Assembly: GCF_002899895.1 (NCBI RefSeq) | Contig: NZ_PPEI02000001.1 | Location: 968,848 to 1,032,847 of the forward strand | Direction: 5' to 3' | DNA length: 64,000 nucleotides | DNA from: Chryseobacterium oncorhynchi | GTDB lineage: Bacteria > Bacteroidota > Bacteroidia > Flavobacteriales > Weeksellaceae | Part shown: piece after piece, positions 52,227-60,509 of the stretch | Position numbering within the stretch: the first letter of the stretch is position 1 | Layout of the letters: every line of letters starts with the position of its first letter | Made by a program: the position numbers and the translations under genes | The notes under the pieces: model-generated | Seen by the model: the letters and a program-made list of their open reading frames with translations, nothing else | What the model was told of the DNA's origin: nothing | The model's database searches: none

Positions 52227-52848
52227 AACCTAAAAGGTCTTTTAGTAAATGTTTTATATGTTTATTAAGTTCGGTATAGTATGTTTCGTCAAAAACATCA
52301 TCTTCAGCGGTATCATTAAGGAATTCTTTATACATTTCCTTAGCATTGAATGCATAGAATAAAGTTCCGCTTATGGTTGAATGAAGCAGATAAATAGGAG
52401 GATTTTTTGTAAAAACACCACTTTTCAGCCCACTTTCCAATATTCGGGAATACATAGAAAGGAATGACATTTTGGTTTCCTTTAAAAATGCTACAATCTG
52501 TGGATTCTCTGCATGAAGCTGCTCCCTCTGCATAATCCTGTAAAAGCATTTTTGGGTTCTTATTCTATTGGAAAACTGGTCTATTATTTTCTCAATTTTC
52601 TGCCATTCATTAAGGTCTGTTCTCTCTACAATATCCTTTGAAAAAAACTGTCCCTCATGCATTCTGTATTCAACCAATTTTTCATAGAGTTTTTCCTTAG
52701 AACCAAAATAATACGAAATCATAGAGATGTTTACATTAGCCATTTTTGCAATTTCTCGGGTAGAAGTTCCGTCGAAACCCTTTTCTGCAAAGAGCTTTTC
52801 AGCTGCAAACAATATATTTTCTTCTTTTGAAATCATGTCAGTGTCCAT
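52210..52848 (-). CDS. TetR/AcrR-family repressor of the efflux operon
   Basis: A 212-residue regulator, first gene of the efflux operon. The N-terminal HTH is complete (TSTREIAKMANVNISMISYYFGS). The C-terminal ligand domain contains several aromatic residues. Because the promoter leaves only about five untranslated bases before the Met at 52848, translation may begin at the second Met (MISKEENILF, 52836). The inverted repeat over the -33 box suggests self-repression of the whole operon, released by a pump substrate. Confidence 0.88.
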   Translation of the reverse strand: MDTDMISKEENILFAAEKLFAEKGFDGTSTREIAKMANVNISMISYYFGSKEKLYEKLVEYRMHEGQFFSKDIVERTDLNEWQKIEKIIDQFSNRIRTQKCFYRIMQREQLHAENPQIVAFLKETKMSFLSMYSRILESGLKSGVFTKNPPIYLLHSTISGTLFYAFNAKEMYKEFLNDTAEDDVFDETYYTELNKHIKHLLKDLLGYEENK

Positions 52849-52859
52849 TTTTCAGGGCG

Positions 52860-52899
52860 CAAATTTACATAAGTTTTCAATTGAATCAAACGATTGATT
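52860..52899 (-). promoter_or_regulatory. consensus promoter with overlapping operator, efflux operon
   Basis: On the minus strand TTG (52887-52889), exactly 19 bp of spacer and TAAATTTG (52860-52867) match the Bacteroidota consensus fully. The inverted repeat AATCAA-ACGA-TTGATT (52884-52899) covers the TTG, an ideal place for a TetR dimer. Confidence 0.7.
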
Positions 52900-53078
52900 G
52901 ATTTTTTAAGATTGATTTAATTTATCAGGAATAAAAGACAGCCTCTATGAAAGAATAAGAAAGTCGTATAGAAAGACCAAATTTAAAGAAATAATGAATA
53001 CGATTTCAAAGATTGTTTAAATATTTCAAAACAATTCAAAAAAATTATTATTTTTATCGACTTTAAAAATTTTAGATC

Positions 53079-53312
53079 ATGAAAAAAATAATCTCAGTTC
53101 TGGCCATCGGTTTATTTGCATTTACTTATGCGCAGGAAAAACCTAAAGAAAGCGGATGTTGTGCAGGAAAAGATAAGAAAGAATGCTCTGTGAAAGATAA
53201 AAAAGCATGTTCTGATGCTCACCATAAAGGCTGTGATGCAAAGATGAAGACAGCAGAAAATACTCCAAAAGCAAAAGATAAAAAGACCGTAAAGGAAAAA
53301 AAGGCGGCTTAA
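53079..53312 (+). CDS. small secreted Cys/Lys-rich protein, possibly metal-binding
   Basis: A 77-residue protein with a signal peptide ending FTYAQ. The mature part has five cysteines and two histidines in 35 residues (SGCCAGKDKKECSV; ACSDAHHKGCDAKM) and then a lysine-rich tail (KAKDKKTVKEKKAA). The CC, Cys-x-Cys-type spacing and His pair suggest metal binding or a disulfide-stabilised cationic peptide. It is monocistronic with a terminator after it. Function not known. Confidence 0.65.
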   Translation: MKKIISVLAIGLFAFTYAQEKPKESGCCAGKDKKECSVKDKKACSDAHHKGCDAKMKTAENTPKAKDKKTVKEKKAA

Positions 53313-53335
53313 AATTACTATACGCTACAAAAAAT

Positions 53336-53364
53336 AAAACTCCGGAATTACCCGGAGTTTTTTA
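53336..53364. terminator. bidirectional intrinsic terminator
   Basis: AAACTCCGG and CCGGAGTTT form a perfect stem around six bases, with A- and T-tracts outside; between convergent genes ending at 53312 and 53365. Confidence 0.85.
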
Positions 53365-54483
53365 TTATGTGCTTTTATGAATATATCTCGATAGTTTTAT
53401 ACCAAGATCAGTCCATACTATTTTAGGATTTCCATTTCTGGTAAGATGCAGATCTGCAGTATTGATTTCTTCCAGAATACTTTCAATATTGGCCCCACTA
53501 ATGAATTTTGAAAAACCGGCCCAGTTGAATCCATTGGCATTAATCTTTTTATATACCAAATTTTCTGACTGATAGTTCTGAAGAAGAGCTAATCTGAAAA
53601 TTTCAGAACAGTAGTTTAAAAAATTCTTTTGTTTTTCTCTGTTCCAGCCGGCAATTTCTCTTGCCCATACAATAATGCTTCTGAGGTATTCAGGTTTCTT
53701 TTTTACCATAAAAGCATCACGAACCCACTGTACAAATAGTTTTTCAAACTCATTGCTTTTATCTCCTGAATTCAGCAGTTTTATAGCTTCATTCAGATTT
53801 CCCTGTGCTTCATGAACAATCTCTCTTATTTTTTCATCAGAAACAGAAAAGTTCTTTTTTAAATAATTCTCAATGTCTTCGTCATTAATTCTCGGAACTT
53901 CTACAATCTGGGTTCTGGAAAGAATTGTGGGAAGAATATCATTGGTATTTTCTGCAGTAAGGAGAATGATGGTTTTTGCCGGTGGCTCTTCCAAAAACTT
54001 TAGAAACTTGTTGGAGGCAGCTACATTCATTTTGTCAGCTCTCCAGACAATAAGCATTTTGGTTCCGCCCTCAAAGCTTTTTAGAGCAAATTTTTGATTC
54101 TGGTCATCTATCTCATCTGCTGAGATGAAAAGCTGCTTGTTTTCGGACTCCAAAAAGGCCGTCCAGTCATCATAGCTCGCATAGGGAGATGCTAAAATCA
54201 TTTCCCTAAACTCTTCAAATTTATTTTTGCTTAATGAATTTTTGTTGTCCGTAAAAACCGGAAAACTAAAGTGAAGGTCAAGATGGTTAAGGTGCTCTAC
54301 TTTTGAAGCAGCATGCTCATTTTCCTGGTTCAAAATTTCTTTCGCATAGGCCAAAACAATGGGTAATGTTCCGTAGCCCTCTTTTCCTACAAAAAGTTGG
54401 GCATGGCTCACTCTGTTTTCGGTGATGCTTTCTCTAAGAAGTTTTTTCAGGTTCTCCTGTCCGGCGATGTTCTCCCAATTCAT
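53365..54483 (-). CDS. holB: DNA polymerase III subunit delta'
   Basis: A 372-residue clamp-loader subunit. MNWENIAGQENLKKLLRESI and VSHAQLFVGKEGYGT open the AAA+ domain; the P-loop is degenerate (GKEGYGTLP), as expected for delta', which does not hydrolyse ATP. FLKFLEEPPAKTIILLTAEN and ILSRTQ (SRC-type arginine motif) follow. With gamma/tau and delta it loads the beta clamp at replication forks. A TATCTTTG lies only five bases upstream of the start. Confidence 0.9.
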   Translation of the reverse strand: MNWENIAGQENLKKLLRESITENRVSHAQLFVGKEGYGTLPIVLAYAKEILNQENEHAASKVEHLNHLDLHFSFPVFTDNKNSLSKNKFEEFREMILASPYASYDDWTAFLESENKQLFISADEIDDQNQKFALKSFEGGTKMLIVWRADKMNVAASNKFLKFLEEPPAKTIILLTAENTNDILPTILSRTQIVEVPRINDEDIENYLKKNFSVSDEKIREIVHEAQGNLNEAIKLLNSGDKSNEFEKLFVQWVRDAFMVKKKPEYLRSIIVWAREIAGWNREKQKNFLNYCSEIFRLALLQNYQSENLVYKKINANGFNWAGFSKFISGANIESILEEINTADLHLTRNGNPKIVWTDLGIKLSRYIHKST

Positions 54484-54612
54484 GTTCCAAAGATAAAAAA
54501 TCTTATTTCAATTTATAAAATTAAGTCTGTTTAATCTGTCATAAAATCCTATTATGTCTATTTTAGGATATCCCAAACCTAATTATAGGAAACATCAATA
54601 ATTTAATTAGAA

Positions 54613-54661
54613 TAAATTTGAAATTAAATTGTGTGCAATTTAATTTTTGGAAATACATTTG
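54613..54661 (+). promoter_or_regulatory. promoter and 11-bp operator of the aldehyde dehydrogenase gene
   Basis: TACATTTG (54654-54661) is an exact -7 element, with TTG at 54629-54631 22 bp upstream. AAATTAAATTG-TGTG-CAATTTAATTT (54621-54646) is a perfect 11-bp inverted repeat covering the TTG. A second -7-like TAAATTTG is at 54613. Confidence 0.55.
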
Positions 54662-54729
54662 CAATGCTAATTTTAATTTAACTTAACAGTAAGAATTCAG
54701 CCAATTTTAATCATCAAAATAAATTAAAA

Positions 54730-56049
54730 ATGAATAAAGAATCCGAACAGAAAATAAGAGAGGTTTTTCAGCAACAGAAAGCATTTTTCAAAACCAATCA
54801 AACAAAAGATATAGAATTCAGAAAGACCCAGTTAAGAAAATTTCGTGAGGTCTTTTTAAATCATACAGATGCTCTTTGTGAAGCTTTGTCCATAGATTTG
54901 GGGAAAAGCCGAAAAGAAGCTGAATATGTAGAAATTCAAATTGTGATAAGTGAGCTTGATTATTTTCTGGAAAATATAGATGAATGGGCAAAACCTACAC
55001 CTGTACCCTCAAAACCACATCCATCCGGAGCCGAAGTCATAAGTAAGATCATGTATGAACCGTATGGAGTGAATTACATCATCGGACCATTCAACTACCC
55101 TGTTCAATTAACTTTCAGCCCATTAATCGGAGCTTTGATTGCGGGTAATACTGCTATCTTAAAGCCATCAGAAAATACTCCTCATGTTGCCAAAATCCTG
55201 GAAAAAATTGTGAAAGAGTCTTTTGAAGAGTCTTATGTAACGGTGATTCAGGGAGCTATTGAAGAAAATACATTATTATTAAGCCTTCCTTTTGATTATA
55301 TCTTCTTTACAGGAAGTCCGAATGTGGGGAAAATTGTAATGAAAGCTGCTGCTGAACAATTGATTCCTTTGGCTTTGGAGCTTGGAGGAAAATCACCTAC
55401 TATTGTTCACCAAGATGCAGACCTTGATAAGGCAGTAGAAAGAATATCTTACGGAAAATGGATTAACTGCGGGCAAACATGCGTTGCTCCTGACTATATT
55501 TATATTCATGAGTCTGTAAAAAATATTTTTATTGAAAAGTTCAAGGCTCATTTAAAAAACGTTTACAATGATGAATCCCTAGGAAAAATAGGAAAGATCG
55601 TGAGTCAGAATCAGATTAAGAATCTGGCGGGCTATCTGGAAGCAGCTCCTGAAAAAGTAATCTATGGAGGAAACTACAATCTTGAAACCCGTCATTTTGA
55701 AGCAACTTTAATGGATAATATAACCTGGGATGATAAGGTAATGCAACAGGAAATTTTTGGGCCTATTCTTCCTATTATGACTTATCATGACATTAATGAG
55801 GCTCTGGAAGAAATTAATAACCGCCCTAAACCATTGGCTTTATACGTTTTTACAGAAGATCAGGAATTTGCAGATTATATTTTAAGCCATACAACAAGTG
55901 GTGATGCAGAAATCAACAGCACTATTATTCATGTAGGTTCTCATTATTTGCCTTTTGGAGGTGTAGGAACTTCAGGAATGGGAAAATATCACGGAAAATT
56001 CAGTTTTGAAAGTTTTAGCCATAGCCGGTCTGTTCTTCAGGTGAAATAA
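54730..56049 (+). CDS. NAD(P)-dependent aldehyde dehydrogenase (class 3-like)
   Basis: A 439-residue enzyme, short as in class 3 and coniferyl-type dehydrogenases that lack the N-terminal extension. The catalytic Cys is in NCGQTCVAPDY, the general base Glu in LELGGKSPTIVH, and the cofactor loop is FTGSPNVGK. It oxidises aldehydes, perhaps lipid- or aromatic-derived ones. It stands alone between an operator-bearing promoter and a terminator, so it is likely induced by a specific aldehyde. The sensor is not in this window. Confidence 0.9.
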   Translation: MNKESEQKIREVFQQQKAFFKTNQTKDIEFRKTQLRKFREVFLNHTDALCEALSIDLGKSRKEAEYVEIQIVISELDYFLENIDEWAKPTPVPSKPHPSGAEVISKIMYEPYGVNYIIGPFNYPVQLTFSPLIGALIAGNTAILKPSENTPHVAKILEKIVKESFEESYVTVIQGAIEENTLLLSLPFDYIFFTGSPNVGKIVMKAAAEQLIPLALELGGKSPTIVHQDADLDKAVERISYGKWINCGQTCVAPDYIYIHESVKNIFIEKFKAHLKNVYNDESLGKIGKIVSQNQIKNLAGYLEAAPEKVIYGGNYNLETRHFEATLMDNITWDDKVMQQEIFGPILPIMTYHDINEALEEINNRPKPLALYVFTEDQEFADYILSHTTSGDAEINSTIIHVGSHYLPFGGVGTSGMGKYHGKFSFESFSHSRSVLQVK

Positions 56050-56069
56050 TTATATAAGCCCCGCTGCTT

Positions 56070-56105
56070 AAAAAAGACCGTTATAGGATTATAAACGGTC
56101 TTTTT
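56070..56105 (+). terminator. intrinsic terminator
   Basis: AAAAAGACCGTT and AACGGTCTTTTT pair around 11 nt, ending in a T-tract. Confidence 0.75.
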
Positions 56106-56245
56106 GCTATAATAGAATTATTATTTTTATGAATAAAAAATTGCATTTTTCTCTTAAAGAAAGGCCCTTAACAAACTTTAACCACATATAATTTTTACAA
56201 TTCATTAATATTTAAGATATTTGCGCATTGTTTTAAAAATAAAGA

Positions 56246-57526
56246 ATGAAAAAAATCTTTGTAGTATCATTCATATCGGTTGGATATTTCCTTAATGCAC
56301 AGAGTCTAAGCAACTCGCCTTACGCAACATATGGAATTGGAGATGTAAAATATGATAATACGATCGAAACTGCTTCCATGGGAGGTATATCTACTGCTTA
56401 TATAAGTGACTTTACAAGTAGTTTCAACTTTGCAAACCCTGCAAACAACACTAATTTCGAGCTTACAAGTATAAAACTGGAGGCAACCAACGAAAACAAT
56501 TATTTCAAATCGAATTATAACGATATGAAATCTACAAAGCATTCAACTTACCTTTCTAATATTGCTTTGGCATTTCCTATCTCTTCAAGGGTAAAAATGG
56601 GGATTTCCTATCAGCCGTATAGTTCAAAAAGTTATGATATAGCAACCGAGGAAGTTACAAAGAGCGGTACTACATACTATAACGCCTTTAAAGGAAGTGG
56701 TACGTTGAACACTGCAGCAGTTGCCGTTTCTTATAAAATTAATCAGGAATTCGCTGTAGGGGCAAGAGCCAATCTTTATTTTGGAGATTTGTATGACCTT
56801 AATGAATTTCGTACTTCATATTCTGAGTACATCAATGGGTATGAAACGAAAAACAGAGTTAGAAACTTTAACTTTACATTGGGTACCAGCTACCAGAAGT
56901 TAAATACTCGTACTGATAAAAAGTTAACGATAGGTGCTACGGCTACTTTCGGGAACACCAGCAATATGACTACCGAATACATCAACAGTACCTACAGATA
57001 TGCAGATGCTGCAGGAACTAAAGTTGATGAAAAGATCTTGGAACAACAAGATACAAAATCTAAAAACCTACTTCCATTACAGGCTTCTGTAGGGGTAGGA
57101 TATGGAAGTGATAACCATTGGTTTGTTTCCGGACAGGTTGACTATAAAAAAGGTGAAGATATTGCTTATTTTGGTAGAACATTTGACTTCCAGGATACTT
57201 ATAGAATTTCTGCCGGAGGATGGTACTTACCTAACTATAATAACTTCAGAAGTTATTTCTCAAGGGTAATTTATAGATATGGAGCTTTCTATGAAAGAGG
57301 AAATCTGAAATTAGAGGGGAACAGCATCAATAAGTTTGGTGTTTCCGCTGGTGTAATGCTTCCATTCAAAAACAGTAGTATTACAAGAATGAGTGGTCTT
57401 GAGATTGGGGTAGAAGTAGGTAAAAGAGGAACTCTTAATGATAATCTTATCAACCAGAACTTTATCAACCTAAAAATCGGTTTCAACTTTGCTGATAAAT
57501 GGTTCAGAAAGTCCCTTTATAACTAG
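56246..57526 (+). CDS. outer-membrane beta-barrel protein
   Basis: A 426-residue exported protein (signal peptide ends LNAQ). SNSPYATYGIGDVKYDN and the following SMGGISTAY are typical of a family of Bacteroidota outer-membrane barrels related to FadL-like or PorV-like channels. The strands run to the C-terminus, ending WFRKSLYN. Substrate unknown. The lptC gene begins one base after its stop codon, so the pair is cotranscribed, which may indicate a role in envelope assembly. Confidence 0.78.
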   Translation: MKKIFVVSFISVGYFLNAQSLSNSPYATYGIGDVKYDNTIETASMGGISTAYISDFTSSFNFANPANNTNFELTSIKLEATNENNYFKSNYNDMKSTKHSTYLSNIALAFPISSRVKMGISYQPYSSKSYDIATEEVTKSGTTYYNAFKGSGTLNTAAVAVSYKINQEFAVGARANLYFGDLYDLNEFRTSYSEYINGYETKNRVRNFNFTLGTSYQKLNTRTDKKLTIGATATFGNTSNMTTEYINSTYRYADAAGTKVDEKILEQQDTKSKNLLPLQASVGVGYGSDNHWFVSGQVDYKKGEDIAYFGRTFDFQDTYRISAGGWYLPNYNNFRSYFSRVIYRYGAFYERGNLKLEGNSINKFGVSAGVMLPFKNSSITRMSGLEIGVEVGKRGTLNDNLINQNFINLKIGFNFADKWFRKSLYN

Positions 57527-57527
57527 A

Positions 57528-58127
57528 ATGAACTTTTCAAAAAAAATAGTATATAAAAATATAGCATGCCTTTTTAGTTGTGCTATATTTTTTATATTGA
57601 TATCCTGTGAGGAGGATCTTACCAAAAATAAAGGGAGCAAAAGCAAGAACTTCCCATCACAGATCATTAATAATGCCAATATCGTACAACGTGATTCGGG
57701 TTTTGTAGTCCTAAAAGCCAAGGCCGCACTTATCGAAAAATATGAACTGATAGACAGTCCCTATGTAGTGGCCAGAAAAGGTATAGATATTGAATTCTTT
57801 GATAAGAAAAAACCTAAGGTTCCGGGAAGAATTACAGCCAAGTACGCCCGTATTTTTGAATATAAAAAATTCTACGAAGCAAAAGGTGATGTAAGGATCA
57901 AGACCAATGAAGGGCAAAGATTTGCCATGCAGAGTATTTATTGGGATCAAAAGAAAAACAGGATCTATACTAAAGATACGGTATATGTAACCATGGAAGA
58001 TGGTTCTACTTTAGTAGGAGCCAATGGGATGACCGCCAAGGATGACTTTTCTGAATATACATTTTATAATAACTCAGGAGATTTCAGTTCAAAAAGACTT
58101 TCTGAGAATAAAAAAACAACTCCATAA
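57528..58127 (+). CDS. lptC: LPS export protein LptC
   Basis: I start at MNFSKKIVYK (57528), giving 199 residues with a lipobox LISC; the longer frame from 57489 would overlap the barrel gene. The mature part is the beta-jellyroll of LptC (LLKAKAALIEKYEL-like VVLKAKAALIEKY; GDVRIKTNEGQRFAMQSIYWD). LptC passes LPS from the LptBFG complex to LptA; here it is a predicted lipoprotein, as is common in Bacteroidota. anmK follows two bases later. Confidence 0.85.
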   Translation: MNFSKKIVYKNIACLFSCAIFFILISCEEDLTKNKGSKSKNFPSQIINNANIVQRDSGFVVLKAKAALIEKYELIDSPYVVARKGIDIEFFDKKKPKVPGRITAKYARIFEYKKFYEAKGDVRIKTNEGQRFAMQSIYWDQKKNRIYTKDTVYVTMEDGSTLVGANGMTAKDDFSEYTFYNNSGDFSSKRLSENKKTTP

Positions 58128-58129
58128 TC

Positions 58130-59173
58130 ATGAAATTCCGGGTTATCGGGCTTATGTCCGGAACAAGTCTGGATGGCTTGGATATTTGTCTTGTAGAGTT
58201 TAAGAAGCAAGACAGGTGGACCTTTGAAATCCTAAATGCCAATACCCTGCCCTATTCTACTGATTGGGAGAACAAACTTAGAAACTCCATTTATTTTTCC
58301 GGGGAAGACCTATTGGAACTCCATTCGGAGTATGGTTTCTATTTGGGACAGCAGGTTAAGGAATTTATTGAAAGACATCAGCTTGAAGGCATCGACATGA
58401 TTTCATCTCATGGTCATACAGTTTTTCATCAGCCTCAAAGAAAATTTACGCTTCAGATCGGAGATGGCAGAGCTATTAAACTGGAAACTAATTTACCTGT
58501 TATCTACGATTTCAGAAGCCAGGATGTTTTGATGAAAGGGAATGGAGCACCTTTGGTACCTATTGGTGATGAGCTGCTTTTTTCAGATTATGATGCATGC
58601 CTTAATCTGGGTGGATTTTCAAATATCTCCCTACAAAACAATGGTAAAAGAATTGCCTTTGACATTGCTCCCGTTAATATTATTCTGAATACTTTAGCCA
58701 GACAGCTCAATAAAGGTTTTGATGAAAATGGTGATCTTGCCAGAAAAGGAAAAATAAGTGAAAGCTTACTTGATCAACTTAATTCTTTAGACTTTTATCA
58801 ACAATCTCATCCCAAATCATTAGGTATAGAATGGTGCAATCAACATGTTTTGCCATTGCTTGAAAACATAGAACCATTAGAGGCACTTGCTACTTTTACA
58901 GAACATATTGCCCAGCAAATTTCAAATACCATCAATAAAAATAATATTAAGGATATACTGATAACCGGAGGAGGCGCCTATAACACCTTTTTAATAGAAA
59001 AAATAAAGGCAAAAACAAAATCTGAGGTAATCATCCCTGAAAAGGAGATCATTGATTATAAGGAAGCTCTGATCTTTGCATTCATGGGTGTTTTAAAAAT
59101 AAATAACGAGATAAATATCTTATCTTCAGCCACAGGAAGTACTTCCGACCACAGCTCAGGAGTAATTGCATAA
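58130..59173 (+). CDS. anmK: anhydro-N-acetylmuramic acid kinase
   Basis: A 347-residue sugar kinase of the actin/hexokinase fold. IGLMSGTSLDGLDICLVEF holds the N-terminal phosphate loop, NLGGFSNIS and GNGAPLVPIGDELLF are family signatures, and DILITGGGAYNTFL forms the C-terminal nucleotide site. It phosphorylates and opens anhMurNAc during recycling of cell-wall fragments. It is in one operon with lptC and the barrel protein, but unlike those two it acts in the cytoplasm. Confidence 0.92.
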   Translation: MKFRVIGLMSGTSLDGLDICLVEFKKQDRWTFEILNANTLPYSTDWENKLRNSIYFSGEDLLELHSEYGFYLGQQVKEFIERHQLEGIDMISSHGHTVFHQPQRKFTLQIGDGRAIKLETNLPVIYDFRSQDVLMKGNGAPLVPIGDELLFSDYDACLNLGGFSNISLQNNGKRIAFDIAPVNIILNTLARQLNKGFDENGDLARKGKISESLLDQLNSLDFYQQSHPKSLGIEWCNQHVLPLLENIEPLEALATFTEHIAQQISNTINKNNIKDILITGGGAYNTFLIEKIKAKTKSEVIIPEKEIIDYKEALIFAFMGVLKINNEINILSSATGSTSDHSSGVIA

Positions 59174-59190
59174 CAATACAATTGACAGCA

Positions 59191-59223
59191 TAAAAAAACC
59201 TTCATTTTCATGAAGGTTTTTTA
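59191..59223. terminator. bidirectional intrinsic terminator
   Basis: AAAACCTTCA and TGAAGGTTTT form a stem around TTTTCA, between convergent genes ending at 59173 and 59228. Confidence 0.82.
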
Positions 59224-59227
59224 TTTA

Positions 59228-59617
59228 TTATTTATAAGCTTCGATCTTATCTGTCAACGTATTGATAAAGTTCTGTAATGGTTTTTCTACCATCATTTTG
59301 ATAAATGGATTAAACTTCCCTTCAAACAACATCTGAACTTCAGTCTGGTTCTCATTGATAGGATTTAAAGTTGCTGTTAATGAAAAATCCAAGCTTGAGC
59401 TTGCAGACTTCAAAATAGCTTTTTGGTCAGTTACTTCATCTATTTTCAATGCAATTTCCGGCATCCCTTGTAGCCCAAACTTAAAGCCATTATCTTTTGT
59501 TTCAAATTTTTGAAGACCGTCTGGCATAAAATCTTTGTAATTTTCAGGCGTTTTCAATAATTCCGATAGCTCTTTAGATGATTTATTGACAATAATTTTT
59601 CGTCCTTCTAAATTCAT
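59228..59617 (-). CDS. SRPBCC-fold protein (polyketide cyclase/START-like)
   Basis: A 129-residue cytoplasmic protein of the SRPBCC superfamily, recognised from the helix-grip layout: IVNKSSKELSELLKTPENYK at the N-terminus, a run of beta strands, and a long C-terminal helix (MMVEKPLQNFINTLTDKIEA). The fold makes a pocket for a small hydrophobic ligand. No catalytic residues are evident. Its -7 element (minus-strand TACATTTG, 59651-59658) overlaps the fossil NUDIX start codon. Confidence 0.75.
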   Translation of the reverse strand: MNLEGRKIIVNKSSKELSELLKTPENYKDFMPDGLQKFETKDNGFKFGLQGMPEIALKIDEVTDQKAILKSASSSLDFSLTATLNPINENQTEVQMLFEGKFNPFIKMMVEKPLQNFINTLTDKIEAYK

Positions 59618-59650
59618 TTTTTATTTTTGTTTTTAGTTTCTTACTTCTTA

Positions 59651-59658
59651 CAAATGTA
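59651..59658 (-). promoter_or_regulatory. -7 promoter element for the SRPBCC gene
   Basis: Minus-strand TACATTTG, exact TAnnTTTG, 33 bp before the ATG at 59617. Confidence 0.4.
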
Positions 59659-59718
59659 TAAAGTTTTTTGAACGAAAAAAAATTATTACTACCTAAGCAT
59701 CCTGAGAAACTTAAAAAA
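59654..59718 (+). pseudogene. decayed copy of the NUDIX gene 5' end
   Basis: ATGTATAAAG at 59654 begins about 65 bp that match the first 68 bp of the intact NUDIX gene at 60510 at roughly 85% identity. A one-base loss near 59671 puts TGA after five codons (MYKVF stop). In the shifted frame NEKKLLLPKHPEKLKK is still readable next to NEKKLLISKHSEELEK of the real protein. No similarity is seen upstream of the ATG. The remnant now forms the leader of the next gene. Confidence 0.7.
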
Positions 59719-59748
59719 CTAAATAATAGCCAACAATTCAACTCAATC

Positions 59749-60315
59749 ATGAAAAAAAACAGAAGCCTATATAAATTTTTAATTACTCTCTTGCTTTTTA
59801 TTCCTGTGTACACCTTTTCACAAACCTATCTTGATGTAGAAAAATATAAATCTAAAATAGGCGCTCCTATACATAATGTACTGAAAAGCTTCAAGCAAAA
59901 AAAGAAGATTGAAGATGACTCTTTTGGAATAAGTACCAAGTCTGTTCAGATTAACAAGTACTACTATCTCTCCTTTCATGAAACAGAAGATAATGATTCG
60001 GTAGGTTATATTACTTTTTATAGTGGAAACAAACTAGACAAACAATATACAAGTAAAAACTGGTATACTATTGTAAAATACTACTCAGATAAATTAAAGC
60101 TGGTTGAAATAAATGTGGTTGTTCTGGGACAGAAAAATAAGTTCAAAGACTACAATGAAGCCATCAAATTTTTGCAAAGTCAAAATATAGATGATTTAGA
60201 TACCTATATGGCCTCTTTCAATACGGATGATCATCTTACTTATCATTTTATGATTAATGAAGATGTATTATATTATAAGATTGAAAGAACGGATAATCAG
60301 GAGAATGCTGATTGA
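59749..60315 (+). CDS. secreted protein, unknown function, between NUDIX copies
   Basis: I start at MKKNRSLYKFLITLLL (188 residues), which opens a signal peptide ending YTFSQ; a longer frame from a TTG at 59668 reads through the NUDIX remnant and is not credible as protein. The mature part is lysine- and tyrosine-rich, with KYKSKIGAPIHNVLKSFKQK and several YY pairs. No family recognised. It is bracketed by the decayed and the intact NUDIX 5' ends, suggesting it entered this place with a local duplication. Confidence 0.65.
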   Translation: MKKNRSLYKFLITLLLFIPVYTFSQTYLDVEKYKSKIGAPIHNVLKSFKQKKKIEDDSFGISTKSVQINKYYYLSFHETEDNDSVGYITFYSGNKLDKQYTSKNWYTIVKYYSDKLKLVEINVVVLGQKNKFKDYNEAIKFLQSQNIDDLDTYMASFNTDDHLTYHFMINEDVLYYKIERTDNQENAD

Positions 60316-60509
60316 TAATATAAATGTTCCTAAAGCCCGCAATAGAACGTAAAAATAAAGCTCTTAAGCAGAACATATTGTGCTTTATTTTATATATTTG
60401 CGAATATATTGTAGCGAAGAGAAAATAAAACATGTCGGAATACCGCCATATTTTCACATCTTTACAAAACCCAATTTACTGATTATCAATACCTCAATAA
60501 ATATTAGAA

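Noticed and set aside
54488-54495. TATCTTTG just upstream of holB as a promoter
   Set aside because: Exact -7 word, but only five bases from the ATG, so transcription would start within the start codon; leaderless expression is possible but unproven.
59668-59748. N-terminal extension of the secreted protein at 59749
   Set aside because: It would start at TTG, precede the signal peptide and is derived from the decayed NUDIX copy.
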